The notes: generated by a model not told the origin, from the sequence alone. DNA of 64,000 nt from Paraburkholderia lacunae (GCF_003353175.1 NZ_QHKS01000027.1:33181-97180), one strand, 5' to 3'; numbered from the stretch's first letter, positions 55,123-63,013 are shown. Numbers and translations are program-made.

Positions 55123-55650
55123 CTAGTTTTCGAGCCGCTCGATCTGCGTGCCGATTTCCGACGCCACCCGCTCGATGAACATCAACTGCCGCACCGCCTC
55201 GCCTGCCGCCTGGTTCGCGCCGCTGTCGAGCAACGCACCGAGCCTGGTAAAACGCATGCGCTCTTCGTCGCGCAGTTCGGTCAGCAAGGCGTCGAGCGCA
55301 TCGACGTTCTTCGCCGCAGCCGCGTCTTCGATTCCTTCGCGCCATTCCATCTGCTGCATCAGGAACGCCGGCTCCATCGCCGTGTTGTTCTCCGCGCCGA
55401 CGTCGATGCCGCGCAGGTGCAGCAGATAAGTCGCACGCCTTAACGGATCGCGCAGCGTCTGATACGCCTCGTTGGTGCGCGTCGCCCATTGCATCGCAAT
55501 GCGTTTTTGCGCGTCGCCGGCCGCGGCAAAGCGGTCCGGATGCACTTGCGCCTGCACCGTGCGGTAAGCGTGGTCGAGCGCGGACGCGTCGAGCGCGAAT
55601 TGCGCCGGCAGATCGAACAGGTCGAAGTGGCTGTCGTTCAGCGAGGCCAT
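55123..55650 (-). CDS. hscB: Fe-S assembly co-chaperone HscB
   Basis: J-domain protein that brings IscU to HscA. The HPD motif is at 37-39 (QAQVHPDRF); the C-terminal three-helix IscU-binding domain includes AFLMQQMEWREGIEDAA. The 175 residues match E. coli (171). It is preceded by a terminator hairpin just after iscA and followed by hscA after 141 bases. Confidence 0.97.
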   Translation of the reverse strand: MASLNDSHFDLFDLPAQFALDASALDHAYRTVQAQVHPDRFAAAGDAQKRIAMQWATRTNEAYQTLRDPLRRATYLLHLRGIDVGAENNTAMEPAFLMQQMEWREGIEDAAAAKNVDALDALLTELRDEERMRFTRLGALLDSGANQAAGEAVRQLMFIERVASEIGTQIERLEN

Positions 55651-55750
55651 CGGATAAAAGGAGTCCGTTCAGGAAGCGCACCGAAGTGCAGATCAATGCA
55701 GATCAAAAGGGCAACGAAGATTCGGCGATCGAAGAGGCGTGGATGAAACT

Positions 55751-55772
55751 AAAAAGGCGGCCCGCGCCGCCT
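55751..55772 (-). terminator. Internal terminator between iscA and hscB
   Basis: On the minus strand AGGCGGC, a 4-base loop and GCCGCCT form a stem directly followed by TTTTTAG. It lies about 35 bases past the iscA stop and about 100 bases before hscB. It should lower transcription of hscB, hscA, fdx and iscX relative to the upstream genes. Confidence 0.75.
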
Positions 55773-55806
55773 CTTTTCCGCTGCACGCACGCGGAAGCGT
55801 TCCGAT

Positions 55807-56130
55807 TTACACGCGGAACGACTCGCCGCAACCGCATTCGTCCTTCACATTCGGGTTGTTGAACTTGAAGCCTTCGTTCAAGCCTTCACGCGCGAAGTCG
55901 AGTTCCGTGCCGTCGATATACGCGAGGCTCTTCGGGTCGACAATGATCTTCACGCCGTTGCATTCGAACACTTCGTCTTCGGGCGCGAGTTCATCCACGT
56001 ACTCGAGTTTGTAGGCCAAACCCGAGCAACCGGTCGTACGCACGCCGACCCGCAACCCGACACCCTTGCCGCGACGAGTCAGATACTTCTGGACGTGCTG
56101 TGCTGCCTTTTCGGTCAACGTAATTGCCAT
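55807..56130 (-). CDS. iscA: A-type Fe-S carrier IscA
   Basis: 107 residues with the three conserved cysteines Cys35 (TTGCSGLAY), Cys99 and Cys101 (ECGCGESF). The start at MAITLTEKAAQHV fits the family; the eleven residues upstream are not conserved. It delivers clusters or iron to apo-proteins. Placed after iscU. Confidence 0.97.
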   Translation of the reverse strand: MAITLTEKAAQHVQKYLTRRGKGVGLRVGVRTTGCSGLAYKLEYVDELAPEDEVFECNGVKIIVDPKSLAYIDGTELDFAREGLNEGFKFNNPNVKDECGCGESFRV

Positions 56131-56272
56131 AGCGTTTCTCGTTGCGCGGCGCGTATCCGGCATTCATATGCCTCGTGACGCGCTGCTGCCCTGCCTGCTT
56201 CAAATATCGCACATGCCGGACGGTGCATTGCTGCCGCTCGCCGTCCGCTTCGATTCACACTCGGCAGCGCGC

Positions 56273-56686
56273 TTACGCGTGCTGCTTGCCGCCTTCGACG
56301 ACCGCTTCGCCGTGGCGTTGCTTATAGTCGGCGACCGCTGCCTTGATCGCGTCTTCCGCGAGGATCGAGCAGTGGATCTTCACCGGCGGCAGCGCCAGTT
56401 CTTCTGCGATCTGCGTGTTCTTGATCGACATGGCCTGGTCGAGCGTCTTGCCCTTCACCCATTCGGTGACGAGCGAACTCGACGCGATCGCCGAACCACA
56501 GCCGTACGTCTTGAACTTCGCGTCTTCGATGATGCCGTCCGCGCCCACGCGGATCTGCAGCTTCATCACGTCGCCGCATGCGGGCGCGCCGACCATGCCG
56601 GTGCCGACCGCATCGTCGTCCTTCGCGAAAGAACCTACGTTGCGCGGGTTTTCGTAGTGGTCCAGAACCTTGTCGCTATAAGCCAT
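56273..56686 (-). CDS. iscU: Fe-S scaffold protein IscU
   Basis: Scaffold on which new clusters are built. Ligands are Cys37 and Asp39 (PACGDVM), Cys63 (YGCGSA) and Cys106 (KIHCSILAED). The HscA-binding motif LPPVK is at 99-103. The 137 residues have a slightly longer C-terminal tail (EAVVEGGKQHA) than E. coli IscU (128). Confidence 0.98.
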   Translation of the reverse strand: MAYSDKVLDHYENPRNVGSFAKDDDAVGTGMVGAPACGDVMKLQIRVGADGIIEDAKFKTYGCGSAIASSSLVTEWVKGKTLDQAMSIKNTQIAEELALPPVKIHCSILAEDAIKAAVADYKQRHGEAVVEGGKQHA

Positions 56687-56747
56687 GATTACACTCCTTG
56701 ATTCGTTTCAATCTGAGTTCGATGAATTCGGCATCCAAACCGGCGCG

Positions 56748-57971
56748 TCAGTGCGCTGCCCACTGGATCGTCGAAATATCGATCCCGTCCTTGTGCATTT
56801 CCCACAGCGGCGACAGATCGCGCAGCTTCGAAATCTTGGTCTTCAGCAGGTTGATCACGTAATCGACATCCTGCTCGGTCGTGAAGCGACCCACCGTGAA
56901 GCGGATCGAGCTGTGCGCCAGCTCGTCGTTACGGCCCAATGCGCGCAGCACATACGACGGTTCGAGCGAAGCCGATGTGCACGCCGAACCCGACGACACC
57001 GCCACGTCCTTCACGGCCATGATCAGCGATTCGCCTTCGACGAAATTGAAGCTGATGTTCAGGTTGTGCGGCACACGCTGATCCATGTCGCCGTTCACAT
57101 ACACTTCTTCCATTTCCGACAGGCCGCGCAGCAGGCGGTCGCGCAGCATGCGAATGCGCTCGTTTTCGGTCGCCATTTCTTCACGCGCGATGCGGAACGC
57201 TTCGCCCATGCCGACGATCTGGTGCGTGGCCAGCGTGCCCGAGCGCATGCCGCGCTCGTGACCGCCGCCGTGCATCTGCGCTTCGATGCGGATACGCGGC
57301 TTGCGGCGCACGTACAGCGCGCCGATACCCTTCGGACCGTAGGTCTTGTGCGCCGAGAACGACATCAGGTCGACCTTCAGCTTTTGCAGGTCGATCGCGA
57401 TCTTGCCGGTGGCCTGCGCCGCGTCGACATGGAAAATGATGCCCTTTTCGCGGGTGATTTCACCGATCGCCTCGATGTCCTGGATCACGCCGATTTCGTT
57501 GTTCACCGACATCACCGAAACCAGAATCGTGTCCGGGCGCAGCGCGGCCTTGAACACCTCGAGGTCGATCAGACCGTCGTCCTTCACATCCAGATACGTG
57601 ACCTCGAAGCCTTCGCGCTCGAGTTCGCGGCAGGTGTCGAGCACGGCCTTGTGCTCGGTCTTCACCGTGATGATGTGCTTGCCCTTGCTCTTGTAGAAGT
57701 GCGCGGCGCCCTTGATCGCGAGGTTGTCCGATTCGGTTGCACCCGAAGTCCAGATGATTTCGCGCGGATCGGCATTCACCAGCGCAGCGACATTCTCGCG
57801 CGCTTCTTCGACCGCACGTTCCGCGTCCCAGCCATACGAGTGGCTACGCGATGCGGGGTTGCCGAACTGCTCGCGCAGATACGGAATCATCTTGTCCACC
57901 ACGCGCGGATCGACCGGGGTCGTCGCGCTGTAGTCCATGTAAATGGGCAGGTGGGGAATCTCGTTGTTCAT
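56748..57971 (-). CDS. iscS: Cysteine desulfurase IscS
   Basis: PLP enzyme that supplies sulfur for clusters and tRNA thiolation. The PLP lysine is Lys209 in SFSAHKTYGPKG; the persulfide cysteine is Cys331 in SSGSACTSASLEPSYVLRAL. Ends with the IscU-contact sequence DGIDISTIQWAAH. 407 residues, as expected (404 in E. coli). Confidence 0.98.
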   Translation of the reverse strand: MNNEIPHLPIYMDYSATTPVDPRVVDKMIPYLREQFGNPASRSHSYGWDAERAVEEARENVAALVNADPREIIWTSGATESDNLAIKGAAHFYKSKGKHIITVKTEHKAVLDTCRELEREGFEVTYLDVKDDGLIDLEVFKAALRPDTILVSVMSVNNEIGVIQDIEAIGEITREKGIIFHVDAAQATGKIAIDLQKLKVDLMSFSAHKTYGPKGIGALYVRRKPRIRIEAQMHGGGHERGMRSGTLATHQIVGMGEAFRIAREEMATENERIRMLRDRLLRGLSEMEEVYVNGDMDQRVPHNLNISFNFVEGESLIMAVKDVAVSSGSACTSASLEPSYVLRALGRNDELAHSSIRFTVGRFTTEQDVDYVINLLKTKISKLRDLSPLWEMHKDGIDISTIQWAAH

Positions 57972-58057
57972 CTATCGCTCCGGGGACGTCATGTGCTCTG
58001 GCTTCTGGGTTCGCTGTCAGGCTGCGGCGGTTTCGCAAGTAGTCGACTCGCCGCGCC

Positions 58058-58588
58058 CTAGGAACCGGCCATGTTGAAAACGGAATTGGGCCCTTTCGGC
58101 ACCACGCGTGCGGGTTCGACCGCCGGCGCGTCGTTGCGCCGGTCGCGCAACACCGCCGGCGCGCCTTCACGCGAACGCTGCTGATCGACCAGATCCTTCA
58201 GGGAGACCGAATCCAGGTACTCGACCATTTTCTGATTCAGCGTCGACCACAACTCGTGCGTCATGCAGTGGCCGTCGTGCTGTTTGGTGCCCTCGCACGA
58301 GCCCTTGCCACCGCACTGGGTGGCATCGAGCGGCTCGTCGACAGCAATGATGATGTCGGCCACCGTCACGTCTTCAGCGCGGCGGGCAAGATTGTAGCCG
58401 CCGCCCGGTCCGCGCACGGACTCGACGATTTCGTGACGACGCAGCTTGCCAAACAGCTGCTCGAGGTACGACAGGGAGATATGTTGGCGCTGGCTGATAC
58501 CCGCAAGCGTCACCGGGCCCTGCTCCTGGCGCAGTGCCAGGTCAATCATCGCCGTGACGGCGAAACGGCCTTTCGTGGTGAGTCTCAT
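58058..58588 (-). CDS. iscR: Fe-S-sensing regulator IscR
   Basis: Rrf2-family regulator that represses isc when loaded with a [2Fe-2S] cluster. The winged helix is at about 1-65 (RFAVTAMIDLALR, YLEQLFGKLRRHEIVESVRG). Cluster residues are Cys92 and Cys98 plus Cys108 and His111. E. coli has Cys92, Cys98, Cys104 and His107, so the last loop is four residues longer. The 176 residues end with an Arg/Ala/Pro-rich tail. First gene of the operon; two IscR-type sites lie on its promoter. Confidence 0.97.
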   Translation of the reverse strand: MRLTTKGRFAVTAMIDLALRQEQGPVTLAGISQRQHISLSYLEQLFGKLRRHEIVESVRGPGGGYNLARRAEDVTVADIIIAVDEPLDATQCGGKGSCEGTKQHDGHCMTHELWSTLNQKMVEYLDSVSLKDLVDQQRSREGAPAVLRDRRNDAPAVEPARVVPKGPNSVFNMAGS

Positions 58589-58605
58589 ATGGTGTGGGAA
58601 CCGCT

Positions 58606-58630
58606 ATTCTCGACAAGTTTGGTCAAGTAT
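58606..58630 (-). promoter_or_regulatory. IscR type 1 site, downstream copy
   Basis: On the minus strand ATACTTGACCAAACTTGTCG followed by AGAAT fits the 25-bp IscR type 1 consensus (ATA, S, YY, GACT, central W-rich part, AGTC, STAT) at most positions. It overlaps the -10 and the expected transcription start of iscR. Confidence 0.8.
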
Positions 58631-58653
58631 AAATACATGAGCGATTTAGTCAA
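58626..58653 (-). promoter_or_regulatory. iscR promoter
   Basis: On the minus strand TTGACT, a 16-base spacer, then TATACT, a near-consensus sigma-70 promoter. Transcription should start near 58619, about 30 bases before the iscR ATG. Both hexamers are inside IscR-type sites, which fits strong autorepression. Confidence 0.82.
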
Positions 58654-58657
58654 GTAT
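58633..58657 (-). promoter_or_regulatory. IscR type 1 site, upstream copy
   Basis: On the minus strand ATACTTGACTAAATCGCTCA followed by TGTAT fits the IscR type 1 consensus well. It covers the -35 element. Together with the downstream copy it gives two sites in tandem, as in E. coli. Confidence 0.82.
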
Positions 58658-58737
58658 CCCTATCGCGATTTGGGTCATTTGCTTAATTAACCGGATGCGT
58701 TCGGCGTGGGTACATGCGGTGAAGCCCCGACGTACTT

Positions 58738-59238
58738 TCAGCGCGTCAATTGGGGACTAAGCGCTGCAATCAAACCGCGGCAGGCCGCTTCGCATTGGTC
58801 CAGCACTTGCTCAAAACCGTCCGCTCCGCCGAAATACGGATCGGCGACTTCGCGCGCGCCGCCCCAGCGACTGTCCGTCTCCGGAACAAACTCCATCAGC
58901 AGACGAATCTTGTCGCGCTGAGCCGGCTGGCAGATTTTGCTCAGCGCGGCGACGTTCTTGTCGTCCATCGCGATCAGCAGATCGAAGCGCTCGAAGTCCG
59001 CCGCGACAATCTGACGCCCGCGCAAGGCAGCCAGTTCGTAGCCGCGCCGGCTGGCGGCCTGCTGTGCCCGGTCGTCCGGTGGCTGGCCGATGTGCCAGTC
59101 GCCGGTACCGGCGGAATCGATCAAAATGCGCTCCACGAGATTCGCCTCGGCCACCAGATGTCGCATCACGCCTTCCGCGGTCGGTGAACGGCAGATGTTC
59201 CCGAGGCAGACGAAGCAGATGGACACGGTTTTCATCAA
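58738..59238 (-). CDS. Low-molecular-weight protein tyrosine phosphatase
   Basis: 166-residue LMW-PTP. The P-loop CLGNICRS starts at Cys11 with Arg17 and Ser18; the general acid is Asp133 in ADPYFGG. A start one codon later is possible (MM). It lies upstream of iscR, a common arrangement in beta-proteobacteria, but transcribed separately past the iscR promoter. The target is unknown; some relatives act on tyrosine kinases of capsule synthesis. Confidence 0.94.
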   Translation of the reverse strand: MMKTVSICFVCLGNICRSPTAEGVMRHLVAEANLVERILIDSAGTGDWHIGQPPDDRAQQAASRRGYELAALRGRQIVAADFERFDLLIAMDDKNVAALSKICQPAQRDKIRLLMEFVPETDSRWGGAREVADPYFGGADGFEQVLDQCEAACRGLIAALSPQLTR

Positions 59239-59384
59239 GGGCTTTCTGGCGCGACGCTCGCGCGGAGCAACAAGTTAGGAAACGGTGCCGCGATTATACA
59301 AAGCTGAGCCGGATCGCGCCGGGCGCCTCGCAGCGCCGGCTCAGCGCTTTGCGTGCAGCGCGGCGGCTAATCACTCCTGCGCGC

Positions 59385-59621
59385 TCAGGATGCCTGCGCG
59401 ACGGGCATTGACGCGACGGCACGCATGGGCTTGGCGGGCAGCGTCTTGACGTCGCCGACCATGCCGTACGAGACGGCGCGTGCAAGTTCAGCGGTCAATT
59501 GATCCGCGGCGAGCGGCGCTTGCGAGCCGTGCGAGGTGTCGCCACAAAGGTGCAGGTAGGCTGCCGCGGCAAGCGGCACAACGATGACAAGGGGCCAGTA
59601 CACCGATATTGTCTTTTTCAT
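59385..59621 (-). CDS. Small secreted or membrane protein of unknown function
   Basis: 78 residues. The N terminus KKTISVYWPLVIVVPLAAAA is a hydrophobic helix that could be a signal peptide or membrane anchor. The rest is polar and includes CGDTSHGSQAPLAADQLTAE and a C terminus VASMPVAQAS. GGAAAG stands upstream of the ATG. I recognise no family; the open frame further upstream is not supported. Confidence 0.6.
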   Translation of the reverse strand: MKKTISVYWPLVIVVPLAAAAYLHLCGDTSHGSQAPLAADQLTAELARAVSYGMVGDVKTLPAKPMRAVASMPVAQAS

Positions 59622-59890
59622 GATGTCGTTCTTTCCGATTAGGGGCTCATGAGCTCGTGACCCACTATGCCCAGTCGAAATTCTATAGAGGAAGACAATC
59701 GGGAAAAACCGACCTGCGCGAGATACAGCGTTGCGTTGGAAGGAACAGTCGATCGGGAGGTTGGCGGCGCATCGCGTCGACATGCGTCGTGGCACGGAAA
59801 ATAAATCCTTACAAAGACATACAAAGCTGATGCGACGGTTGGCGATAATAGTTGTCTTATCGTCACGTACTTTCGCACTTGGTCCACCAA

Positions 59891-60394
59891 ATGAAACGCA
59901 TCGCTCCACTCGTCGGCCTGGCCGTGGCTACCTTGCTGGGCGGTTGTGCCGTCTATCCGGACGGCACGCCGATGTACGGCAACGGTTATTACGACGGCTA
60001 TGACGGATACGACGGCTACGCCACCGGGGTGCCCGTCGTGCCGCAAACCAACGTCTACATGGATTACGGCAACTACTGGGGACCGGGCTACTACGGGCCG
60101 GGGGGGGGCTATCGCGGCTACCCGGGGCATTGGGACCGGGATAACGGCAACCGCGGCGATAATGGCGGCTGGCATGGGCAGCCGAATGGAGGCGGCGGCC
60201 AGCACGGCGGTCCGCCGCCACACGGCGCAGCCGGCGGCCCCGGCGGACCTGGCGGCTCGAATATGGCACGTCCGGGCCCGGCCAACCCGCCGCCGCAACA
60301 GGCAGGCGGCGGAGGCGGGCGCGGCAACGGCGGCAATATGGAAGTGAGGAGAGGCGTTCCCGGCCGTCAATCAGGGGGGATGACGGACCACTGA
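59891..60394 (+). CDS. Gly-rich lipoprotein
   Basis: 167 residues. A short lipoprotein signal ends in lipobox LLGGC (Cys19). The mature part starts with Tyr/Asp/Gly repeats (YYDGYDGYDGY) and continues with long Gly, Pro, Asn and Gln-rich segments. A run of nine G (60100-60108) lies inside the coding sequence. Function unknown; likely an extended surface or periplasmic protein. The ATG follows a CACCAA context without a strong ribosome binding site. Confidence 0.75.
   Translation: MKRIAPLVGLAVATLLGGCAVYPDGTPMYGNGYYDGYDGYDGYATGVPVVPQTNVYMDYGNYWGPGYYGPGGGYRGYPGHWDRDNGNRGDNGGWHGQPNGGGGQHGGPPPHGAAGGPGGPGGSNMARPGPANPPPQQAGGGGGRGNGGNMEVRRGVPGRQSGGMTDH
60100..60108 (+). repeat. Poly-G tract of nine bases in a lipoprotein gene
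   Basis: Nine consecutive G encode part of GPGGG in the lipoprotein. A homopolymer this long in a coding region can change length during replication and would shift the frame. Confidence 0.9.
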
Positions 60395-60581
60395 TCCGTC
60401 ACATTGCATGTGTCCGTGGCACGCAGACCGCGGCGCAATTGCCGGACGGGAGATCAGGCGATAGAGAAGCTTCGGCATGCAGCGCGATCCAGGGCGTCCC
60501 GGCGGCGCGCTGCCCCGCTTGCCTCTCTCATGGCGACAAGGAAGTCAACTGGAGACAATGGCAGGCGGCAGAGCCGCTCAC

Positions 60582-61997
60582 TCAACCAATATGGCTGCGC
60601 TGCGCCGCGTACAGCTCCCGGAACGTGCGCCCCACCGGCGCAGGCATGTCGCGCGTATTGGTCCAGCCGGCGCCACCCAGCGGCAGCTTCGCGATCGAAC
60701 GATTTTTCCCGCCCAACTGTTCCAGCACGCGCACGGCGAGCTTCGTCACCAGCGCATAAGCATCCGGATGCAGCGCGAGGAAACCCCACACGGCCAGCCC
60801 CACCCTTTCCCGCCACGGTCGCAGGCGACGCTCCACCTGTTTTTCGCGCAACTTGCGCAACAGATCGGATAACGGAATCTCCACCGGGCAGACACTATTG
60901 CACTCGCCGCACAGCGTAGCGGCCTGCGGCAGATCCAGCGCCTTGTCGAGTCCGACATAGCTCGGCGTCAACACCGATCCCATCGGCCCCGGATAGACCC
61001 AGCCGTACGCGTGACCACCCACCTTCTGATACACCGGACAGTGGTTCATGCACGCGCCGCAACGGATACAGCGAAGCATCTCCTGAAAGTCGCCGCCGAT
61101 CAGCCCGGTACGCCCTCCGTCGACCAGCACGACGTACATATGCTCGGGGCCATCCTGATCCCTCGGACCCCGCGGCCCGGTCAGCACGGAAAAGTAGTTC
61201 GACGTTGCCTGCCCGGTTGCCGAGCGCGGCAGCAGACGCATTGCTGTAGCCAGATCCTCCAGCGTAGGCAACACTTTTTCGATACCGGTGACCGCAACAT
61301 GCACACGCGGCATCACCGTACACATACCCTCGTTGCCCTCGTTCGTGACCAGCGCCACCGAACCGGTTTCCGCGACCACGAAGTTGCCGCCCGTCACGCC
61401 CATGTCGGCCGTCATGAAGTGCGGACGCAGCATCTCGCGCGCTTCACGGGTCATATCCGTAATCTCGGTCAGGCGCGGCCGATCGTGCGTCTTCGCGAAC
61501 AGCTCGGCGATCTCGTCCTTATCTTTATGGACGACCGGCGCGATGATATGGCTCGGCGGCTCGTTGCCGTTGATCTGCAGTATGTATTCGCCCAGATCGG
61601 TTTCGATCGACTGCACCCCCATCTGCCCGAGCACTTCGTTCAGGCGCATTTCCTCGGTGACCATCGACTTGGTCTTGATCACCTTCTTTACATCGTGGCG
61701 GCGCGCAATGTCGCCGACCAGACGCGCCGCTTCCTGAGTCGTTTCAGCGAACAGCACCGTGACGCCGCGCCGGACAGCTTCACGTTCGAAGGTTTCGAGC
61801 CAGACGTCGAGATTTTCCAGCGCGCGATTGCGGCGCTCCTTCAAAGCGGCACGGGTGGCGGGAAAATCGATCGCGGCAATGGCCGCGGCGCGGGCCGACA
61901 CGAACTTGGTCGACAGCTTGGTGAGATTCTGCTGCAGGCGCTGGTCGGCGAGTTTCTGACCCGCGCGGGCCTTGAATTGCATCGATTGAACTTGCAT
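60582..61997 (-). CDS. lutB: LutB/LldF-type iron-sulfur protein of L-lactate oxidation
   Basis: 471 residues. It has the DUF162/LUD domain (VTVLFAETTQEAARLVGDIA, LRPHFMTADMGVTGGNFVVA), two [4Fe-4S] ferredoxin motifs (CIRCGACMNHCPVYQ and CGECNSVCPVEIP) and a helical C-terminal part. In known operons it works with LutA and LutC to oxidise L-lactate to pyruvate. Here it follows lutA after 110 bases with tandem repeats; no lutC is found next to it. Confidence 0.94.
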   Translation of the reverse strand: MQVQSMQFKARAGQKLADQRLQQNLTKLSTKFVSARAAAIAAIDFPATRAALKERRNRALENLDVWLETFEREAVRRGVTVLFAETTQEAARLVGDIARRHDVKKVIKTKSMVTEEMRLNEVLGQMGVQSIETDLGEYILQINGNEPPSHIIAPVVHKDKDEIAELFAKTHDRPRLTEITDMTREAREMLRPHFMTADMGVTGGNFVVAETGSVALVTNEGNEGMCTVMPRVHVAVTGIEKVLPTLEDLATAMRLLPRSATGQATSNYFSVLTGPRGPRDQDGPEHMYVVLVDGGRTGLIGGDFQEMLRCIRCGACMNHCPVYQKVGGHAYGWVYPGPMGSVLTPSYVGLDKALDLPQAATLCGECNSVCPVEIPLSDLLRKLREKQVERRLRPWRERVGLAVWGFLALHPDAYALVTKLAVRVLEQLGGKNRSIAKLPLGGAGWTNTRDMPAPVGRTFRELYAAQRSHIG

Positions 61998-62016
61998 GGC
62001 GGCCTTGTGCGTATTC

Positions 62017-62084
62017 GAACTAACGCGCGAACTAACGTGCGCGAACTAACGTGCGCGAACTGAAATGCGCGAACCGAAGTACGT
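62017..62084. repeat. 14-bp tandem repeat between lutA and lutB
   Basis: Units close to CGAACTAACGTGCG: one 12-bp, two identical 14-bp and two diverged 14-bp units, in tandem, in the 110-base gap between the two genes. The gap has no gene. Confidence 0.88.
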
Positions 62085-62107
62085 GAAATGGAATGCGGCA
62101 AGCACGT

Positions 62108-62833
62108 TTACGCGACATCGCCAGCCAGCACCTGGGCGATGTGCAGCACGCGTGTGGCGGTGTCGCCCGTGCGCCGCAAGCGGCCCTCGATGTTGAGCAT
62201 GCAGCCGAGATCGCCGAGCACGACAGTGCCGGCGCCGCTCGCGCTGATATTCGCGCATTTTTCGTCTACGATCGCCGTCGAAATGTCGCCGTACTTGAGC
62301 GCGAACGTGCCGCCAAAGCCGCAGCAGTGCTCGCAATCCTTCATTTCGGTCACCGCCACGCCCACCTGCGCGAGCAGCACGCGCGGTTGGGTCTTGACGC
62401 CGAGTTCACGCAGCCCCGAACAGGAATCGTGGTATGTCACCTGCCCCGCGAACTCGCCCGGCTGCAATTGCACCTTGGCGACGTTGACGAGGAAATCGGT
62501 CAACTCGAACACCTTGGGCCGCAGCCTGCCGAAGCGGCTCATCAACTCAGGATCGTCGGCGAACAGGTCGCCGTAATGCACGCGGATCATGCCGCCGCAC
62601 GAACCTGACGGCACGACCACGTAATCGAACTGTTCGAATTCGCGCAAGGTCTTTTCGGCCAGATCGCGCGCGATGCGCCGCTCGCCGGAGTTGTACGCGG
62701 GCTGCCCGCAGCAGGTTTGCGCGGGCGGAACCACCACCTCGAAACCGGCGCCCTCGATCAGCTTGATGACCGAAAAACCGATCTCCGGACGCATCAGGTC
62801 AATCAGGCAGGTGACGAACAATCCGACTCGCAT
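62108..62833 (-). CDS. lutA: LutA-type Fe-S oxidoreductase of L-lactate oxidation
   Basis: 241 residues with two CCG-type cysteine-rich domains: PAQTCCGQPAYNSGERRIA near the N terminus and CEHCCGFGGTFALKYG near the C terminus. This is the LutA/GlcF-like part of the lactate oxidation complex. The start MRVGLFVTCLIDLM has GGAGG just before it. First gene of the lutA-lutB pair, divergent from an IclR-type regulator. Confidence 0.94.
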   Translation of the reverse strand: MRVGLFVTCLIDLMRPEIGFSVIKLIEGAGFEVVVPPAQTCCGQPAYNSGERRIARDLAEKTLREFEQFDYVVVPSGSCGGMIRVHYGDLFADDPELMSRFGRLRPKVFELTDFLVNVAKVQLQPGEFAGQVTYHDSCSGLRELGVKTQPRVLLAQVGVAVTEMKDCEHCCGFGGTFALKYGDISTAIVDEKCANISASGAGTVVLGDLGCMLNIEGRLRRTGDTATRVLHIAQVLAGDVA

Positions 62834-62860
62834 GAGCCCTCCTTCGGGAAAACGTCCCTG

Positions 62861-62889
62861 ATTATCCGCTGTTTGCCGCACAATACCAA
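62861..62889 (-). promoter_or_regulatory. Candidate lutA promoter
   Basis: On the minus strand TTGGTA, a 17-base spacer, then GATAAT. Transcription would start near 62854, about 20 bases before the ATG. Confidence 0.55.
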
Positions 62890-62924
62890 CGGCCAGAAGG
62901 CATAAGACGAGCGCCACGTTAAAT

Positions 62925-62940
62925 TGGAAGGGGCCTTCCA
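62925..62940. promoter_or_regulatory. Candidate IclR-type operator
   Basis: TGGAAGGGGCCTTCCA is a palindrome with two 7-bp arms (TGGAAGG/CCTTCCA) and a 2-base centre. The outer bases TGGAA and TTCCA are the same as in the E. coli IclR consensus TGGAAATNATTTCCA. It lies between lutA and the IclR-type gene, just upstream of the candidate -35 of that gene. Confidence 0.6.
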
Positions 62941-62946
62941 GCCGCG

Positions 62947-62975
62947 TTCGCTTTTTTCACGATACGAGATACAAT
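62947..62975 (+). promoter_or_regulatory. Candidate promoter of the IclR-type gene
   Basis: TTCGCT, a 17-base spacer, then TACAAT. Start of transcription would be near 62982, some 30 bases before the ATG. The -35 is weak, as expected for a regulated or low-level promoter. Confidence 0.5.
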
Positions 62976-63013
62976 CAATTTTCCGCTGTTTGACGCGTCA
63001 ACCGATTCCTCCT

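Noticed and set aside
60582..61997. LutB fused to LutC
   Set aside because: The 471 residues are fully accounted for by the normal LutB layout; there is no extra LUD domain.
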